From Cognatundibacterium curvum (GTDB taxonomy: Bacteria; Pseudomonadota; Gammaproteobacteria; Burkholderiales; Burkholderiaceae_D): 64,000 bases of DNA. The notes beneath the pieces are model-generated. The model was not told where the DNA came from and made no database searches. It saw only the letters and a program-made list of their open reading frames with translations. A program made the translations under genes and the position numbers. Shown piece after piece: positions 1 to 8,830 of the stretch (positions are counted from its first letter, which is position 1; each line of letters begins with the position of its first letter). The stretch covers positions 603,822 to 667,821 of the forward strand of contig NZ_JACOGD010000002.1 of the NCBI RefSeq assembly GCF_014284235.1, written 5' to 3'.

Positions 1-409
1 CGACTTTAATGCCTTGCATTTCGGGCCGGTATTGCGCATTTTTATAAATCTGCTCGGCAGGAATCACGCCCGCTTTGATAATGCGTTGTTCATGATAGAT
101 GTCATGAATAAACATATTCAAAGCCTGCACACGTTGCGCCAGACCGCGTTGCAGATGACTCCATTCATGTGCGGGGATCACCCTTGGGATGATGTCGAAA
201 GGAATTAAACGCTCGGTACCGGCATCATCACCATAGACCGCAAATGTAATACCGACCCGACGGAAACTCAGATCTGCCTCGGCGCGCTGGCGTTGCAGAT
301 GTTCCCCTGTTTGTTCAGCCAGCCATTGCGCATAGCGCTGATAATGTTCTCTGGTGGATGCTGGGGAATTGTCATCTCCGGCATGCATCTCATTATAAAA
401 TCTGGCCAT
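1..409 (-). CDS. Circularly permuted ATP-grasp (type 2) protein, N-terminal part
   Basis: Reading the minus strand from the ATG at 409 gives 136 codons that run off the left edge, so only the N-terminus is present. It starts MARFYNEMHAGD and includes stretches such as DLSFRRVGITFAVYGDD and FDIIPRVIPAHEW. I recognise these as the start of the circularly permuted type 2 ATP-grasp family (DUF404/DUF407), proteins of about 480 residues often encoded beside an alpha-E domain protein. Members are thought to form peptide-like bonds, but the substrate is not known. A strong GGGGAG ribosome-binding site lies just upstream of the ATG. The family call is from remembered sequence pattern; the rest of the gene is outside the window. 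Confidence 0.8.
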   Translation of the reverse strand, partial: MARFYNEMHAGDDNSPASTREHYQRYAQWLAEQTGEHLQRQRAEADLSFRRVGITFAVYGDDAGTERLIPFDIIPRVIPAHEWSHLQRGLAQRVQALNMFIHDIYHEQRIIKAGVIPAEQIYKNAQYRPEMQGIKV

Positions 410-476
410 TTTTTCTCCCCACAAAGACGCGTTAAACGCACTATATCAAGAAGCATGCCAGTTGTGGTATGCAGAC

Positions 477-2513
477 TCAGGGGCGGCGGATATGGTCGAC
501 CAAATCTGTTGTTTGCCGGTCCGGTGCCGGGGTCAGTAAGCTCACGATGATCATCATTAAAATACCGAAAGGCACACCAAAAATCCCGGCTGATATAGAA
601 GCAATGTTTCCCCACTGTAATGCTGGATTGCCGCCAAACAGAGGGTGGGTGTACATCATATAAAAAATGCAGAGGCTGAATCCTGCGATCATGCCCGCTA
701 CCGCGCCCTGATAATTGGCACGCTTCCAGAATATGCCCAAAACCAGTGCAGGAAACAAGGTGGAAGCTGCAACTGAGAATGCGGCGCCTACCAGCGACAG
801 GATGTCGGCTGGCTTGAGTGAAGCGACGTAGGCAGCTATCAGTGCCACCACCAACAAAATCAGTTTTGACATGGTCACGCGTTTTTGTGTGGACGCGCTG
901 GGGTCGACAATTTTGTAGTAAATATCGTGCGACAGCGAATTGGAAATAGTCAGCAATAAGCCGTCTGCGGTGGACAATGCGGCCGCCAGTCCGCCTGCTG
1001 CCACCAGTGCCGACACCACGTAGGGTAAGCCTGCGATTTCCGGCGTGGCCAGTACGATGATGTCGCCATCCATCACAATTTCTGCGAGTTGTACGATGCC
1101 ATCCCGATTGACGTCGATGATGCTGACCAAAGGATTGAGCTTATCTATATTCGCCCAGTAAGTAACCCAGGATGGCAGCTTGGAAAATTCGCTGCCAACC
1201 AGAGAAGTATAAATATCATACTTGACCAAGATCGCGAGCGCCGGAATCGTAATGTAGAGCAGCATGATGAAGAACAGTGACCAGAATACAGAGTCGCGTG
1301 CTTCAGTTACTGAGGGTGTGGTGTAATAGCGCGTCAGTACATGGGGCAGGGCGGCCGTCCCCATCATCAGACACAAGACCAGCGCCATGAAATTATTACG
1401 TTTGCTGTCGGATTCTTTCTGGTCTTTGGCCGCATAGGGCGTGTACTGCGCATACCCCGCTTGCGACTTGCTGAGTAAGGCGTTGCGTGCATCCTGCCAT
1501 TGCTGACGTGCTTCGGTTTCTGATTTTGGATAGCGGGCCAGATTTTTACTCGCAGTTTTAATTTCTATCAGCGATCCATTGCCACTCTTGAGTTCATCCA
1601 GTCGACGCTGCAATTCGTCACGTCCAGCCAGCCAGGAGGCAGGCAATTGTTCGATCTGGCGTTGTAATACATCGGCGCGCTGGCGGTAGATAGTGCGCAC
1701 CTGTTGTTCTTTGTCGCTGTGTGCAAATTCCTGTTCTTTGTTGACCAGTTTTTTCAGAAACTCGCCATACGAAATTTGTGGTACCGGATTATCTGCATGT
1801 TTGAGTGACAGCCAGCTGACCGGTATCATGAAGGCCACGATAATGATGATGTATTGCGCTACCTGGGTCCAGGTAATTGCACGCATCCCGCCCAGAAACG
1901 AACAGACCAGAATACTGGCCAGGCCGAGAAAAATCCCTACCGAAAAATCGACACCGGTAAAGCGTGAGGTAATCAGCCCCACGCCGTAAATCTGCGCGAC
2001 TACATAAATAAATGAAATGAAGACCGTAGCTGAAACAGCCAGGATGCGGACCAGATTATTGTTTTGTGGCCCGGCAAAGCGTGTTCCTAAAAAATCCGCG
2101 ATAGTGTACTGGCCGAACTTGCGAATATAGGGTGCGATCAGCATGGCGACTAAACAGAAACCGCCGGTCCAGCCTATGATGTAGGCCAGGCCATCAAAGC
2201 CCTGCAGGAATAAACCACCGGCCAGACTCAGAAAACTTGCGGCAGACAGCCAGTCGGCAGCGGTGGCCATCCCATTAAAGACTGCCGGTACCCGCCGTCC
2301 CGCCACATAGTATTCCGTGATATCCGATGTTCTGCTCACCAGTCCGATACCGGCATAAATCACGATGGTGGCAAACATGAACAGATAGCCTATCCAGGTA
2401 CGAGGCACACCTTCTTTTTCAAGAATAGAAAGACTGATCAGGAAAACCAGAAATAAGAGGGTGTACCACAGATAGTAGAGTGTCAGTTTTTGGGTAAATT
2501 TTCCGGGGACCAT
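477..2513 (-). CDS. Sodium:solute symporter (VC_2705 / ActP-like subfamily)
   Basis: A 678-residue multi-spanning transporter of the SSS family, close to the acetate/small-organic-acid group. The stretch from ITEYYVAGRRVP through ATAADWLSAASF and the later ATPEIAGLPYV and AALSTADGLLLTISNSLSHD segments are diagnostic. Between two membrane blocks it carries a hydrophilic, charged insertion at about residues 240-373, and a DxNxDGxxxxxE loop at residues 467-478. I chose the ATG at 2513, not a longer in-frame start at 2558. It falls 5 bases after the stop of the upstream DUF4212 gene, has an AAGGAT ribosome-binding site, and avoids a non-family N-terminal extension. It is the last gene of the operon regulator-kinase-DUF4212-symporter. 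The substrate is inferred (acetate or another short acid). Confidence 0.9.
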   Translation of the reverse strand: MVPGKFTQKLTLYYLWYTLLFLVFLISLSILEKEGVPRTWIGYLFMFATIVIYAGIGLVSRTSDITEYYVAGRRVPAVFNGMATAADWLSAASFLSLAGGLFLQGFDGLAYIIGWTGGFCLVAMLIAPYIRKFGQYTIADFLGTRFAGPQNNNLVRILAVSATVFISFIYVVAQIYGVGLITSRFTGVDFSVGIFLGLASILVCSFLGGMRAITWTQVAQYIIIIVAFMIPVSWLSLKHADNPVPQISYGEFLKKLVNKEQEFAHSDKEQQVRTIYRQRADVLQRQIEQLPASWLAGRDELQRRLDELKSGNGSLIEIKTASKNLARYPKSETEARQQWQDARNALLSKSQAGYAQYTPYAAKDQKESDSKRNNFMALVLCLMMGTAALPHVLTRYYTTPSVTEARDSVFWSLFFIMLLYITIPALAILVKYDIYTSLVGSEFSKLPSWVTYWANIDKLNPLVSIIDVNRDGIVQLAEIVMDGDIIVLATPEIAGLPYVVSALVAAGGLAAALSTADGLLLTISNSLSHDIYYKIVDPSASTQKRVTMSKLILLVVALIAAYVASLKPADILSLVGAAFSVAASTLFPALVLGIFWKRANYQGAVAGMIAGFSLCIFYMMYTHPLFGGNPALQWGNIASISAGIFGVPFGILMMIIVSLLTPAPDRQTTDLVDHIRRP

Positions 2514-2517
2514 ACAC

Positions 2518-2790
2518 TTAATCCTTGCCATAGCGATACGCGATCCAGCGCATGCCAACAGAATAGACCGCCAGTATCAGCACGAAACTCAGCGTCAGGC
2601 CCTGAGCCAGCATATAGAACGACAGATTCCATCCAAAAAAATCGATGGTGGCCAGCTCACGTGCGAAAAACAAGGTGCCAAACACCAGCGCTGCCCAGAA
2701 AGCCAGCAATAATACTGTCAATAGCCTGGTTTGAAGCCAGTAACGTGCTCTGGCGCTGTGCGCTGTGTGGCGAGGGTTAGCTGACATCAT
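2518..2790 (-). CDS. DUF4212 family small subunit of sodium/substrate symporter
   Basis: A 90-residue protein with two predicted membrane helices (about residues 22-43 and 58-80) separated by a short hydrophilic loop containing FFGWNLSFYMLAQG, typical of DUF4212. These small proteins are almost always encoded directly upstream of a VC_2705-type symporter and are regarded as its small subunit. Here the symporter starts 5 bases downstream. The start overlaps the 3' end of the kinase gene by 14 bases, so the genes are translationally coupled. Two consecutive ATGs (2790 and 2787) are possible starts. Confidence 0.88.
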   Translation of the reverse strand: MMSANPRHTAHSARARYWLQTRLLTVLLLAFWAALVFGTLFFARELATIDFFGWNLSFYMLAQGLTLSFVLILAVYSVGMRWIAYRYGKD

Positions 2791-4297
2791 CGATCAGATT
2801 CTGTGCATGGTTGAGTGGGAATTCTATGCGGAACAGACAGCCAGGAAAGCCAGGGGCTGTGCTGTCAGTCGCATCGCGTATGCTCACTGTCGCCGCATGC
2901 TGCTGCGCGATTTCCCTGACGATAGCCAGTCCTAGCCCACTACCTTGTACATTACTCCCGAGGATACGGTAGAAACGTTCAAAGACATGCTCGCGCTCTG
3001 TTGCCGGGATGCCGGGCCCATGGTCTTCCACTTCCAGTACTGCCAGTGCCTGGCTGGCATCGATATCAACCCTGACTGTCACGCTCTTTCCCGATGGCGT
3101 ATAACGGATCGCATTGTCGATCAGATTGCTCAGCATTTCCCTGAGCATGAGTGGGTTACCGAAAATCTGTACCGCTTGTTCACATTGTTCAAAACCCAGA
3201 TCGATCTTTTTATTAAAGGAAGCCGGTATCCATTCACGCACGACCTGCATTGCAAACTCATTCAGATTCAGCGGTTCCAGCATCTGTACGGCCGGGCTTT
3301 GATTTTCTGCTTTAGCCAGTGCCAGCAATTGATTAATCAGGCGGGTTGCCGCTTCTGAACTGGTTGAGAGTTGTAGTAAGGAGCGGTGAATTTCTTCCTG
3401 ATCGGTTTGTCGTAAAGCGAGTTCAGATTGCATGCGCATCCCGGCCAGCGGTGTTTTCATCTGATGCGCCGCGTCAGCGATAAAGCGCTTTTGTATCGCG
3501 ATGGTTTGCGCCAGCCTTTCCAGCATTTCGTTGAGTGAGGCAACCAGTGGCGTGATCTCTTCCGGCACATGGTGCGAATCGATAGGGCTCAGATCATCCG
3601 GCCGGCGTGCGCGTATGCGTTGCTGCAGCTCTGCCAGCGGCGAAAGTCCGCGACTCAGTGCAAACCAGACCAGTGCAAGTGCGATCGGCAAAATTATAAA
3701 CTGTGGCAGTACCACGCCTTTGATGATTTCGTTGGCCAGTACCGCACGTTTTTCCAAACCCTCTGCGACTTGTATCAGGATCAGTTTGTTTTGATTGACG
3801 GGTGTTGTTTTGATCAGGTCGACATAAGCATACGCGATACGCATTTCGCTGCCATGAAAGTTCAGATTGCGGAATTGTATGGCGCCGGGCGCCGCGCGCT
3901 CTTCTTCCTGCAGCACAGGAAAATCGGTATCACCGTCTATGATGCCGCCTTCCGGCGAGCTGATTTGAAAATAAATATTGTCCAGATCATCCGCACGCAA
4001 AATATCGCGCGCCGGTTTAGAGAGTTGGGTAATGGCCTGTCCATCCAGCTCTTTGACTTGCTGCGCCAGCACCAGCACTTTGTCTTCCAGGGCGCGGTCA
4101 AAAGGCTGATTGGCGATCGATTTGGCGACCAGATAAGTAATGGCGATACTCATAGGCCACAGCAGCAGCAGCGGTGCCAGCATCCAATCCAGAATCTCAC
4201 CAAATAAGGAGCGTTGTACCGCTTCATTTTCGTGAGGCAGTAGCGCGCTTACTGTCGCGTCGTGCTGATCTGGTTTGTGGCTATGCTCAGAATTCAT
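2777..4297 (-). CDS. TctE-like sensor histidine kinase
   Basis: A 506-residue membrane sensor kinase. Predicted membrane segments lie at about residues 36-58 and 194-215, bounding a periplasmic region that resembles the TctE N-terminal sensor (2CSK_N). A HAMP-like linker leads to the H-box FIADAAHQMKTPLAG with phosphoacceptor His278. The N-box NLIDNAIRYTPSG and the G-boxes DHGPGIP and GSGLGLAIV follow. The start overlaps the response regulator stop by 4 bases (ATGA), so the two form a co-translated pair. Because the operon continues into a symporter, the kinase probably senses the transported compound or a related carboxylate and controls its uptake; this role is inferred. Confidence 0.93.
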   Translation of the reverse strand: MNSEHSHKPDQHDATVSALLPHENEAVQRSLFGEILDWMLAPLLLLWPMSIAITYLVAKSIANQPFDRALEDKVLVLAQQVKELDGQAITQLSKPARDILRADDLDNIYFQISSPEGGIIDGDTDFPVLQEEERAAPGAIQFRNLNFHGSEMRIAYAYVDLIKTTPVNQNKLILIQVAEGLEKRAVLANEIIKGVVLPQFIILPIALALVWFALSRGLSPLAELQQRIRARRPDDLSPIDSHHVPEEITPLVASLNEMLERLAQTIAIQKRFIADAAHQMKTPLAGMRMQSELALRQTDQEEIHRSLLQLSTSSEAATRLINQLLALAKAENQSPAVQMLEPLNLNEFAMQVVREWIPASFNKKIDLGFEQCEQAVQIFGNPLMLREMLSNLIDNAIRYTPSGKSVTVRVDIDASQALAVLEVEDHGPGIPATEREHVFERFYRILGSNVQGSGLGLAIVREIAQQHAATVSIRDATDSTAPGFPGCLFRIEFPLNHAQNLIDDVS

Positions 4298-5007
4298 GCG
4301 GATTCTGGCGGCTGTTCAGGGCTGCGCGCAGCCGGTGCAACATAGAATTTTTCCAGGCAATAGCCCAGGCCTCGCACGGTGGCTATCCGTACACCGTCAA
4401 CTTCGATTTTCTTACGCAGCCGGTGTACATAGACTTCAATGGCATTATTGCTGACTTCCTCGCCCCATTCACATAAATGGTCGACTAACTGCTCTTTCGA
4501 GACCAGCCGTCCGGTGCGTTGCAGCAGCACTTCAAGTAATCCTAATTCACGTGCCGACAAGTCCAGCATTTGTTCATGGATGTAGGCAATCCGGCCAACC
4601 TGGTCATAGCTGAGTGGGCCGTGTTTAATGACGGTTGGGCCGCCACCCGCACCGCGCCGCGTCAGTGCGCGTACTCTGGCCTCCAGTTCGGACAAAGCAA
4701 AAGGCTTGGCCATGTAATCATCTGCACCCAGATCCAGGCCTTTAACCCTTTGCTCGACCGAGTCGGCTGCGGTCAGTATCAATACAGGCAGATGGGAATT
4801 TCTGGCACGCAGCCGGCGCAATACTTCGAGCCCACTCATTTTTGGCAGCCCCAGATCGAGTATCAGTAAATCAAAATCCTGAGTGGATAAGGCGGAATCC
4901 GCTTCCTGCCCGTTGCCAACGCAGTCGGTGGCATAGCCGGATTGGCGTAAGGAGCGTGTGAGGCCGTCGGCCAGCACACTGTCGTCTTCTGCAAGCAAGA
5001 TACGCAT
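4294..5007 (-). CDS. OmpR/TctD-family response regulator
   Basis: A 237-residue two-domain regulator. The receiver domain starts MRILLAEDD and has phosphoacceptor Asp51 (LILDLGLP), Thr79 and Lys101 (MAKPF). A C-terminal winged-helix domain (about residues 130-220) ends with the typical NAIEVYVHRLRKKI and TVRGLGYCL. It is the first gene of the minus-strand operon and is transcribed divergently from the GH31 gene at 5307. It is the cognate regulator of the adjacent kinase by position. Its targets are unknown; the symporter genes in the same operon are the obvious candidates. Confidence 0.95.
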   Translation of the reverse strand: MRILLAEDDSVLADGLTRSLRQSGYATDCVGNGQEADSALSTQDFDLLILDLGLPKMSGLEVLRRLRARNSHLPVLILTAADSVEQRVKGLDLGADDYMAKPFALSELEARVRALTRRGAGGGPTVIKHGPLSYDQVGRIAYIHEQMLDLSARELGLLEVLLQRTGRLVSKEQLVDHLCEWGEEVSNNAIEVYVHRLRKKIEVDGVRIATVRGLGYCLEKFYVAPAARSPEQPPESA

Positions 5008-5306
5008 GATGTTTGAATTGTCCCGGAATTTTTATCATTGTCACAGGCGATACACGCGTGGTATCCAACCTGTCTCAGTCCTGCCTGTGATTATCGGCAT
5101 GTGTACTGGGCTCACGTTGAGCCAGATACAACTTTACCGCAAAAAACCTGGCTTTATCCTGATTTAAGATAGATATTCTGCTATTTCAGAAGAATCTTGT
5201 GACACTTTAATGAATGTTGTCTATACAAGTGGAACTTTCCCGGATACTTAGCGACTAAGTGCCTGTGAAATTTCTTCCTGCCTAAACACTTTTAAGAGAA
5301 GCCCGA
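5008..5306. promoter_or_regulatory. Divergent intergenic region with a perfect inverted repeat
   Basis: A gap of about 300 bases separates the response regulator operon from the divergent GH31 gene. It must hold promoters for both. On the plus strand a weak pair can be proposed: TTGTGA at 5197-5202 and TATACA at 5222-5227 with a 19-base spacer. A perfect inverted repeat ACTTAG-CGA-CTAAGT lies at 5246-5260, between that promoter and the GH31 start, where a repressor could bind. Neither element has been matched to a known regulator. Confidence 0.4.
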
Positions 5307-8300
5307 ATGAAACTGAATCTGCGTCAGTCTGCCTTAAGTCTGTTTGTTGCTGCCTGTTTTACACCTTTCGCTGACGCTGCTGTCCTCGGCAATATCACGC
5401 ATCAGGAGTCAGCAGCTGCGCTGCCTGCTGGGGTGCAGTTTAAAACTTCCAATGGAGCCATAGTACGCATAGAACTGATCAGTGCGGATGTGTTCCGGGT
5501 ACAGGCTGGTCTGAATGGACAACTGACGCCGGCTACCGATAAGGCTGCGCCTATCGTATTGCCACAAGCGCCGCAGACAGTGAAATTTCAACTGACACAG
5601 CAAGAAGGTTATCGCTTATTACAGACCACAGGCTTTGCACTCAGAATTTACGATCAGCCTATGCGTCTGGCTTTGTATGCGGCAGACAATCAAAGAAAAA
5701 TCTGGGAAGAAGTGCAGCCTTTAGAAATTTCGGAACAGCAGAGTTTTCAAACCTTATCGAGTTCAAAAGACGAAGTGTTTCTCGGTGGCGGGCAGCAAAA
5801 TGGCAGCTATGCGTTTAAAGGCAAGACGCTGGATATTTCTTATTCTGGCGGCTGGGAAGAGGGTGACAGACCAAGCCCGGCACCGTTCTATATGAGTAAT
5901 CGCGGTTATGGCGTCTTGCGCAATACTTGGTCGAACGGCAGCTATGATTTCCGCTCCGCTGATGCGATCCATACCAGCCATTCAGAAGCACGCTTTGATG
6001 CTTACTATTTTGTCGGCGGCTTGCCACGCATACTCGATGCCTATACCAGTCTGACTGGCAGGGCAAAGTTGTTGCCACGCTGGGCGCTGGAGTTTGGTGA
6101 TGCGGATTGCTATAACGATGGCGATAATGTCAAAAAGCCAGGCACGGTACCAACTGGCTGGTCAGACGGCGCTACTGGCAAAACGCCGGATGTGGTGCAG
6201 TCAGTCGCGGCACGCTACCGTGAACACGATATGCCGGGTGGCTGGATCTTGCCGAATGACGGTTATGGTTGTGGCTATGCAGATTTGCCAGCTGTGGTCA
6301 GCGGCTTGAAAAAATACGGATTCCGTACCGGTTTATGGACAGAAAATGGCGTCGATCAAATCGCCTGGGAAGTCGGCAAAGCGGGAACGCGTGCGCAAAA
6401 GCTGGATGTCGCCTGGACTGGTAAAGGTTACCAGTTTTCGCTGGATGCGAATCAGGCAGCCGCGCAAGGTATATTGAATAACTCCGATGCACGGCCTTTT
6501 GTCTGGACCGTGATGGGTTGGGCCGGTACCCAGCGCTATGCAGTGACCTGGACCGGAGATCAGTCCGGCAGCTGGGATTACATACGCTGGCATATTCCTA
6601 CCCTGATCGGTTCCGGCCTGTCCGGGCAGGCCTATGCCACCGGTGATGTGGATGGGATTTTCGGCGGTAGTCCGGAAACCTTTACCCGTGATCTGCAATG
6701 GAAGACTTTCACGCCAGTATTGATGGGGATGTCCGGTTGGTCAAAAGCAGTGCGCAAGCATCCATGGTGGTTTGATGAACCTTACCGTAGCATCAATCGT
6801 CAGTACCTGAAACTGAAAATGCGGCTGACACCGTATATGTACACCTATGCCCGGGAAGCCGAGTTGAGTGGCGCACCCATCGTGCGTGGTCTGATGTGGG
6901 ATCATCCGCAGGATGCGCATGCACTGACTGAACAATACAAATACCAATTCTTTCTCGGTAAAGATTTTCTGGTCGCGCCTGTTTACAAAAGTCAGGCCGC
7001 CAGCCGTGGCTGGCGCAAAGGTATTTATCTGCCACAGGGGCAATGGATAGATTACTGGGATGGCCGTGTGGTCGATGCCGGTGTGAATGGCAAAGTGATA
7101 GACCAGCAGGTGACGCTGGAGCGCTTACCTGTGATGGTACGCGCCGGTGCCATTCTGCCTATGTACCCGACTGCTTTATATGACGGTCAGGTCGCGAAAG
7201 ATACGCTGACACTGGATATTTATCCGCATGGAAAATCCAGTTTTACCATGTATGAAGATGATGGTGAAACCCGTCAGTATCAGAAGGGTGAATTCGCTTC
7301 CCAGACCTTTACGGTGGATGCGCCTGTCGGTACAGCGGGAGATATTCAGGTCAAGGTGGACGCAGTGACTGGCAGCTACCGCGATATGGAAGCCGCACGT
7401 GCATTGGAATTACAGATACATAGCCGGGTTGCACCGCGTCAGGTCCTGGCCGGAATGCAGGAAATGCCTGCGTTGAACAATCGTGCGGCCTGGCTGGCCG
7501 CATCAAGCGGCTGGTATTACGATGTCCGGGATAAGTACGGCACGGTGTATGTCAAAACCGCTAAGCAATCTGTGCGTGAAGCGCAGGAATTTTTACTGCG
7601 TATTCCTGCAGATCAAAAGCTGACCGCAACGGCATCTTACCCATCCGCACCTGACTTAGGCGATGCGATTGCGCCGGACAACCTGTTAGTGGTCAATCGT
7701 CCTGCTGAAGAGCCTGGTCACCCGCTGGAAAATGCGTTCGACGGTAAGCCAGAAACCTGGTTCCGTACTGTGCGTGATCAGTCGCAGAAAACCGGTGCGC
7801 ATGAATTTGCGCTGGCGCTGGGCGAGCGCCGCATGGTGAAAGGCTTTGAAATTGCACCGCGTACTGATCAGCATTGGCGATATGGTCAGCCTAAGGATGT
7901 TGAGGTGTATCTGGCGGATAGTAATGGCGAGTGGGGACAGCCGGTATATCGTGGTCGTCTGCTTAAGCAGCAGGCTAAGCAAAAAGTCGAGTTTGCAGCC
8001 AAACCCGGACGTCTGTTCCGTTTCCGCATTTTAAGTACCTATGACCAGAGTGATGATGGCAGCACGCAGGATCCTATGGTACTCACATCTGCAAATGAAG
8101 CGAGTCCGGCAAAAGCCTATCACGCCGCAATTCCAGCGGTAGTCACACCGGTCACGATCTCCGAATTCAGTGTTTTGGAGCAAGCCTTACCCGACCTGCC
8201 TAAGCAGCAACTGTATTTGTCGGATGCACTGACTAAGACCAATTTACCGGTCAGCCTGGATCAGTCTGCCTATCGACCTGATGGAAGTTCTGGCGTGATG

Positions 8301-8648
8301 CAAATGAATGGACTGAAATTCCGCAAAGGACTGGGCGTGGTGGGTAATACCGCTATACCTTTACAACTGAGCGGACAATGGCAAACCTTCCGTGCCGACG
8401 TCGGTATCGACGATGCGTGTCGTCTGTTTGGTGGTTTGCAATTCCAGGTCTGGGGCGATGAGCGCCTGCTGTTTGACAGTGGTTTGATCAAAGCGCCAGC
8501 GGTGGTGAAACCTGAACTGGATATCCGTGGTGTGAAACAATTACGACTGGTGACCACTGGCGTACAAGGCAATACCAAAGCACCGGTCTGCGCCAACTGG
8601 GCAAATGCACAACTGATAGGATTCCAGGGCGATCAGGTGCAGCCTTGA
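5307..8648 (+). CDS. Secreted GH31-family glycoside hydrolase with carbohydrate-binding C-terminus
   Basis: A 1113-residue exported enzyme. A signal peptide (residues 1-24, MKLNLRQSALS...PFADA) is followed by an N-terminal beta domain, a GH31 (beta/alpha)8 barrel at about 250-560, and a DUF5110-like region. Next come a discoidin-like F5/8C domain at about 790-910 (NAFDGKPETWFR) and a C-terminal NPCBM-like domain at about 970-1105. The acid/base is probably Asp418 in WTGDQSG after a GTQRYA motif. The nucleophile is probably Asp367 in KLDVAWTGKGY. This lacks the usual W-x-DMNE context of alpha-glucosidases and resembles GH31 branches acting on dextran-like or other alpha-glycans. Exact specificity is not deducible. 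It stands alone, apart from the glucan locus at 51-62 kb. Confidence 0.88.
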   Translation: MKLNLRQSALSLFVAACFTPFADAAVLGNITHQESAAALPAGVQFKTSNGAIVRIELISADVFRVQAGLNGQLTPATDKAAPIVLPQAPQTVKFQLTQQEGYRLLQTTGFALRIYDQPMRLALYAADNQRKIWEEVQPLEISEQQSFQTLSSSKDEVFLGGGQQNGSYAFKGKTLDISYSGGWEEGDRPSPAPFYMSNRGYGVLRNTWSNGSYDFRSADAIHTSHSEARFDAYYFVGGLPRILDAYTSLTGRAKLLPRWALEFGDADCYNDGDNVKKPGTVPTGWSDGATGKTPDVVQSVAARYREHDMPGGWILPNDGYGCGYADLPAVVSGLKKYGFRTGLWTENGVDQIAWEVGKAGTRAQKLDVAWTGKGYQFSLDANQAAAQGILNNSDARPFVWTVMGWAGTQRYAVTWTGDQSGSWDYIRWHIPTLIGSGLSGQAYATGDVDGIFGGSPETFTRDLQWKTFTPVLMGMSGWSKAVRKHPWWFDEPYRSINRQYLKLKMRLTPYMYTYAREAELSGAPIVRGLMWDHPQDAHALTEQYKYQFFLGKDFLVAPVYKSQAASRGWRKGIYLPQGQWIDYWDGRVVDAGVNGKVIDQQVTLERLPVMVRAGAILPMYPTALYDGQVAKDTLTLDIYPHGKSSFTMYEDDGETRQYQKGEFASQTFTVDAPVGTAGDIQVKVDAVTGSYRDMEAARALELQIHSRVAPRQVLAGMQEMPALNNRAAWLAASSGWYYDVRDKYGTVYVKTAKQSVREAQEFLLRIPADQKLTATASYPSAPDLGDAIAPDNLLVVNRPAEEPGHPLENAFDGKPETWFRTVRDQSQKTGAHEFALALGERRMVKGFEIAPRTDQHWRYGQPKDVEVYLADSNGEWGQPVYRGRLLKQQAKQKVEFAAKPGRLFRFRILSTYDQSDDGSTQDPMVLTSANEASPAKAYHAAIPAVVTPVTISEFSVLEQALPDLPKQQLYLSDALTKTNLPVSLDQSAYRPDGSSGVMQMNGLKFRKGLGVVGNTAIPLQLSGQWQTFRADVGIDDACRLFGGLQFQVWGDERLLFDSGLIKAPAVVKPELDIRGVKQLRLVTTGVQGNTKAPVCANWANAQLIGFQGDQVQP

Positions 8649-8665
8649 AGTCTTGCCGTTTCACA

Positions 8666-8707
8666 GACCCCGTATTCAGGCCTGTGCGACAGGAAAAATA
8701 CGGGGTC
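8666..8707 (+). terminator. Long hairpin after the GH31 gene
   Basis: Perfect 11-base arms GACCCCGTATT (8666-8676) and AATACGGGGTC (8697-8707) enclose a second, nested hairpin CCTGT-GCG-ACAGG (8681-8693). It sits 17 bases after the GH31 stop and ahead of recA. There is no T-run after it, so it may be a Rho-assisted terminator or mRNA-stabilising structure, or a copy of a palindromic repeat, rather than a classical terminator. Confidence 0.5.
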
Positions 8708-8777
8708 ACAGAAAGTTTGAAAAAATTGCTTGCCAAAAGAACTGATTTTTTATACAGTGCTGAAAACGCTCAATGTA

Positions 8778-8793
8778 CTGTATTTAAATACAG
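8778..8793 (+). promoter_or_regulatory. LexA (SOS) box of recA
   Basis: CTGTATTTAAATACAG is a perfect palindrome matching the LexA consensus CTGT-N8-ACAG. It lies 37 bases before the recA start and just downstream of a possible promoter (TATACA at 8751-8756). Binding here would repress recA until SOS induction. Confidence 0.92.
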
Positions 8794-8830
8794 CACTTTT
8801 CCACCATCCGATTATTGACTGAAAGAATGT

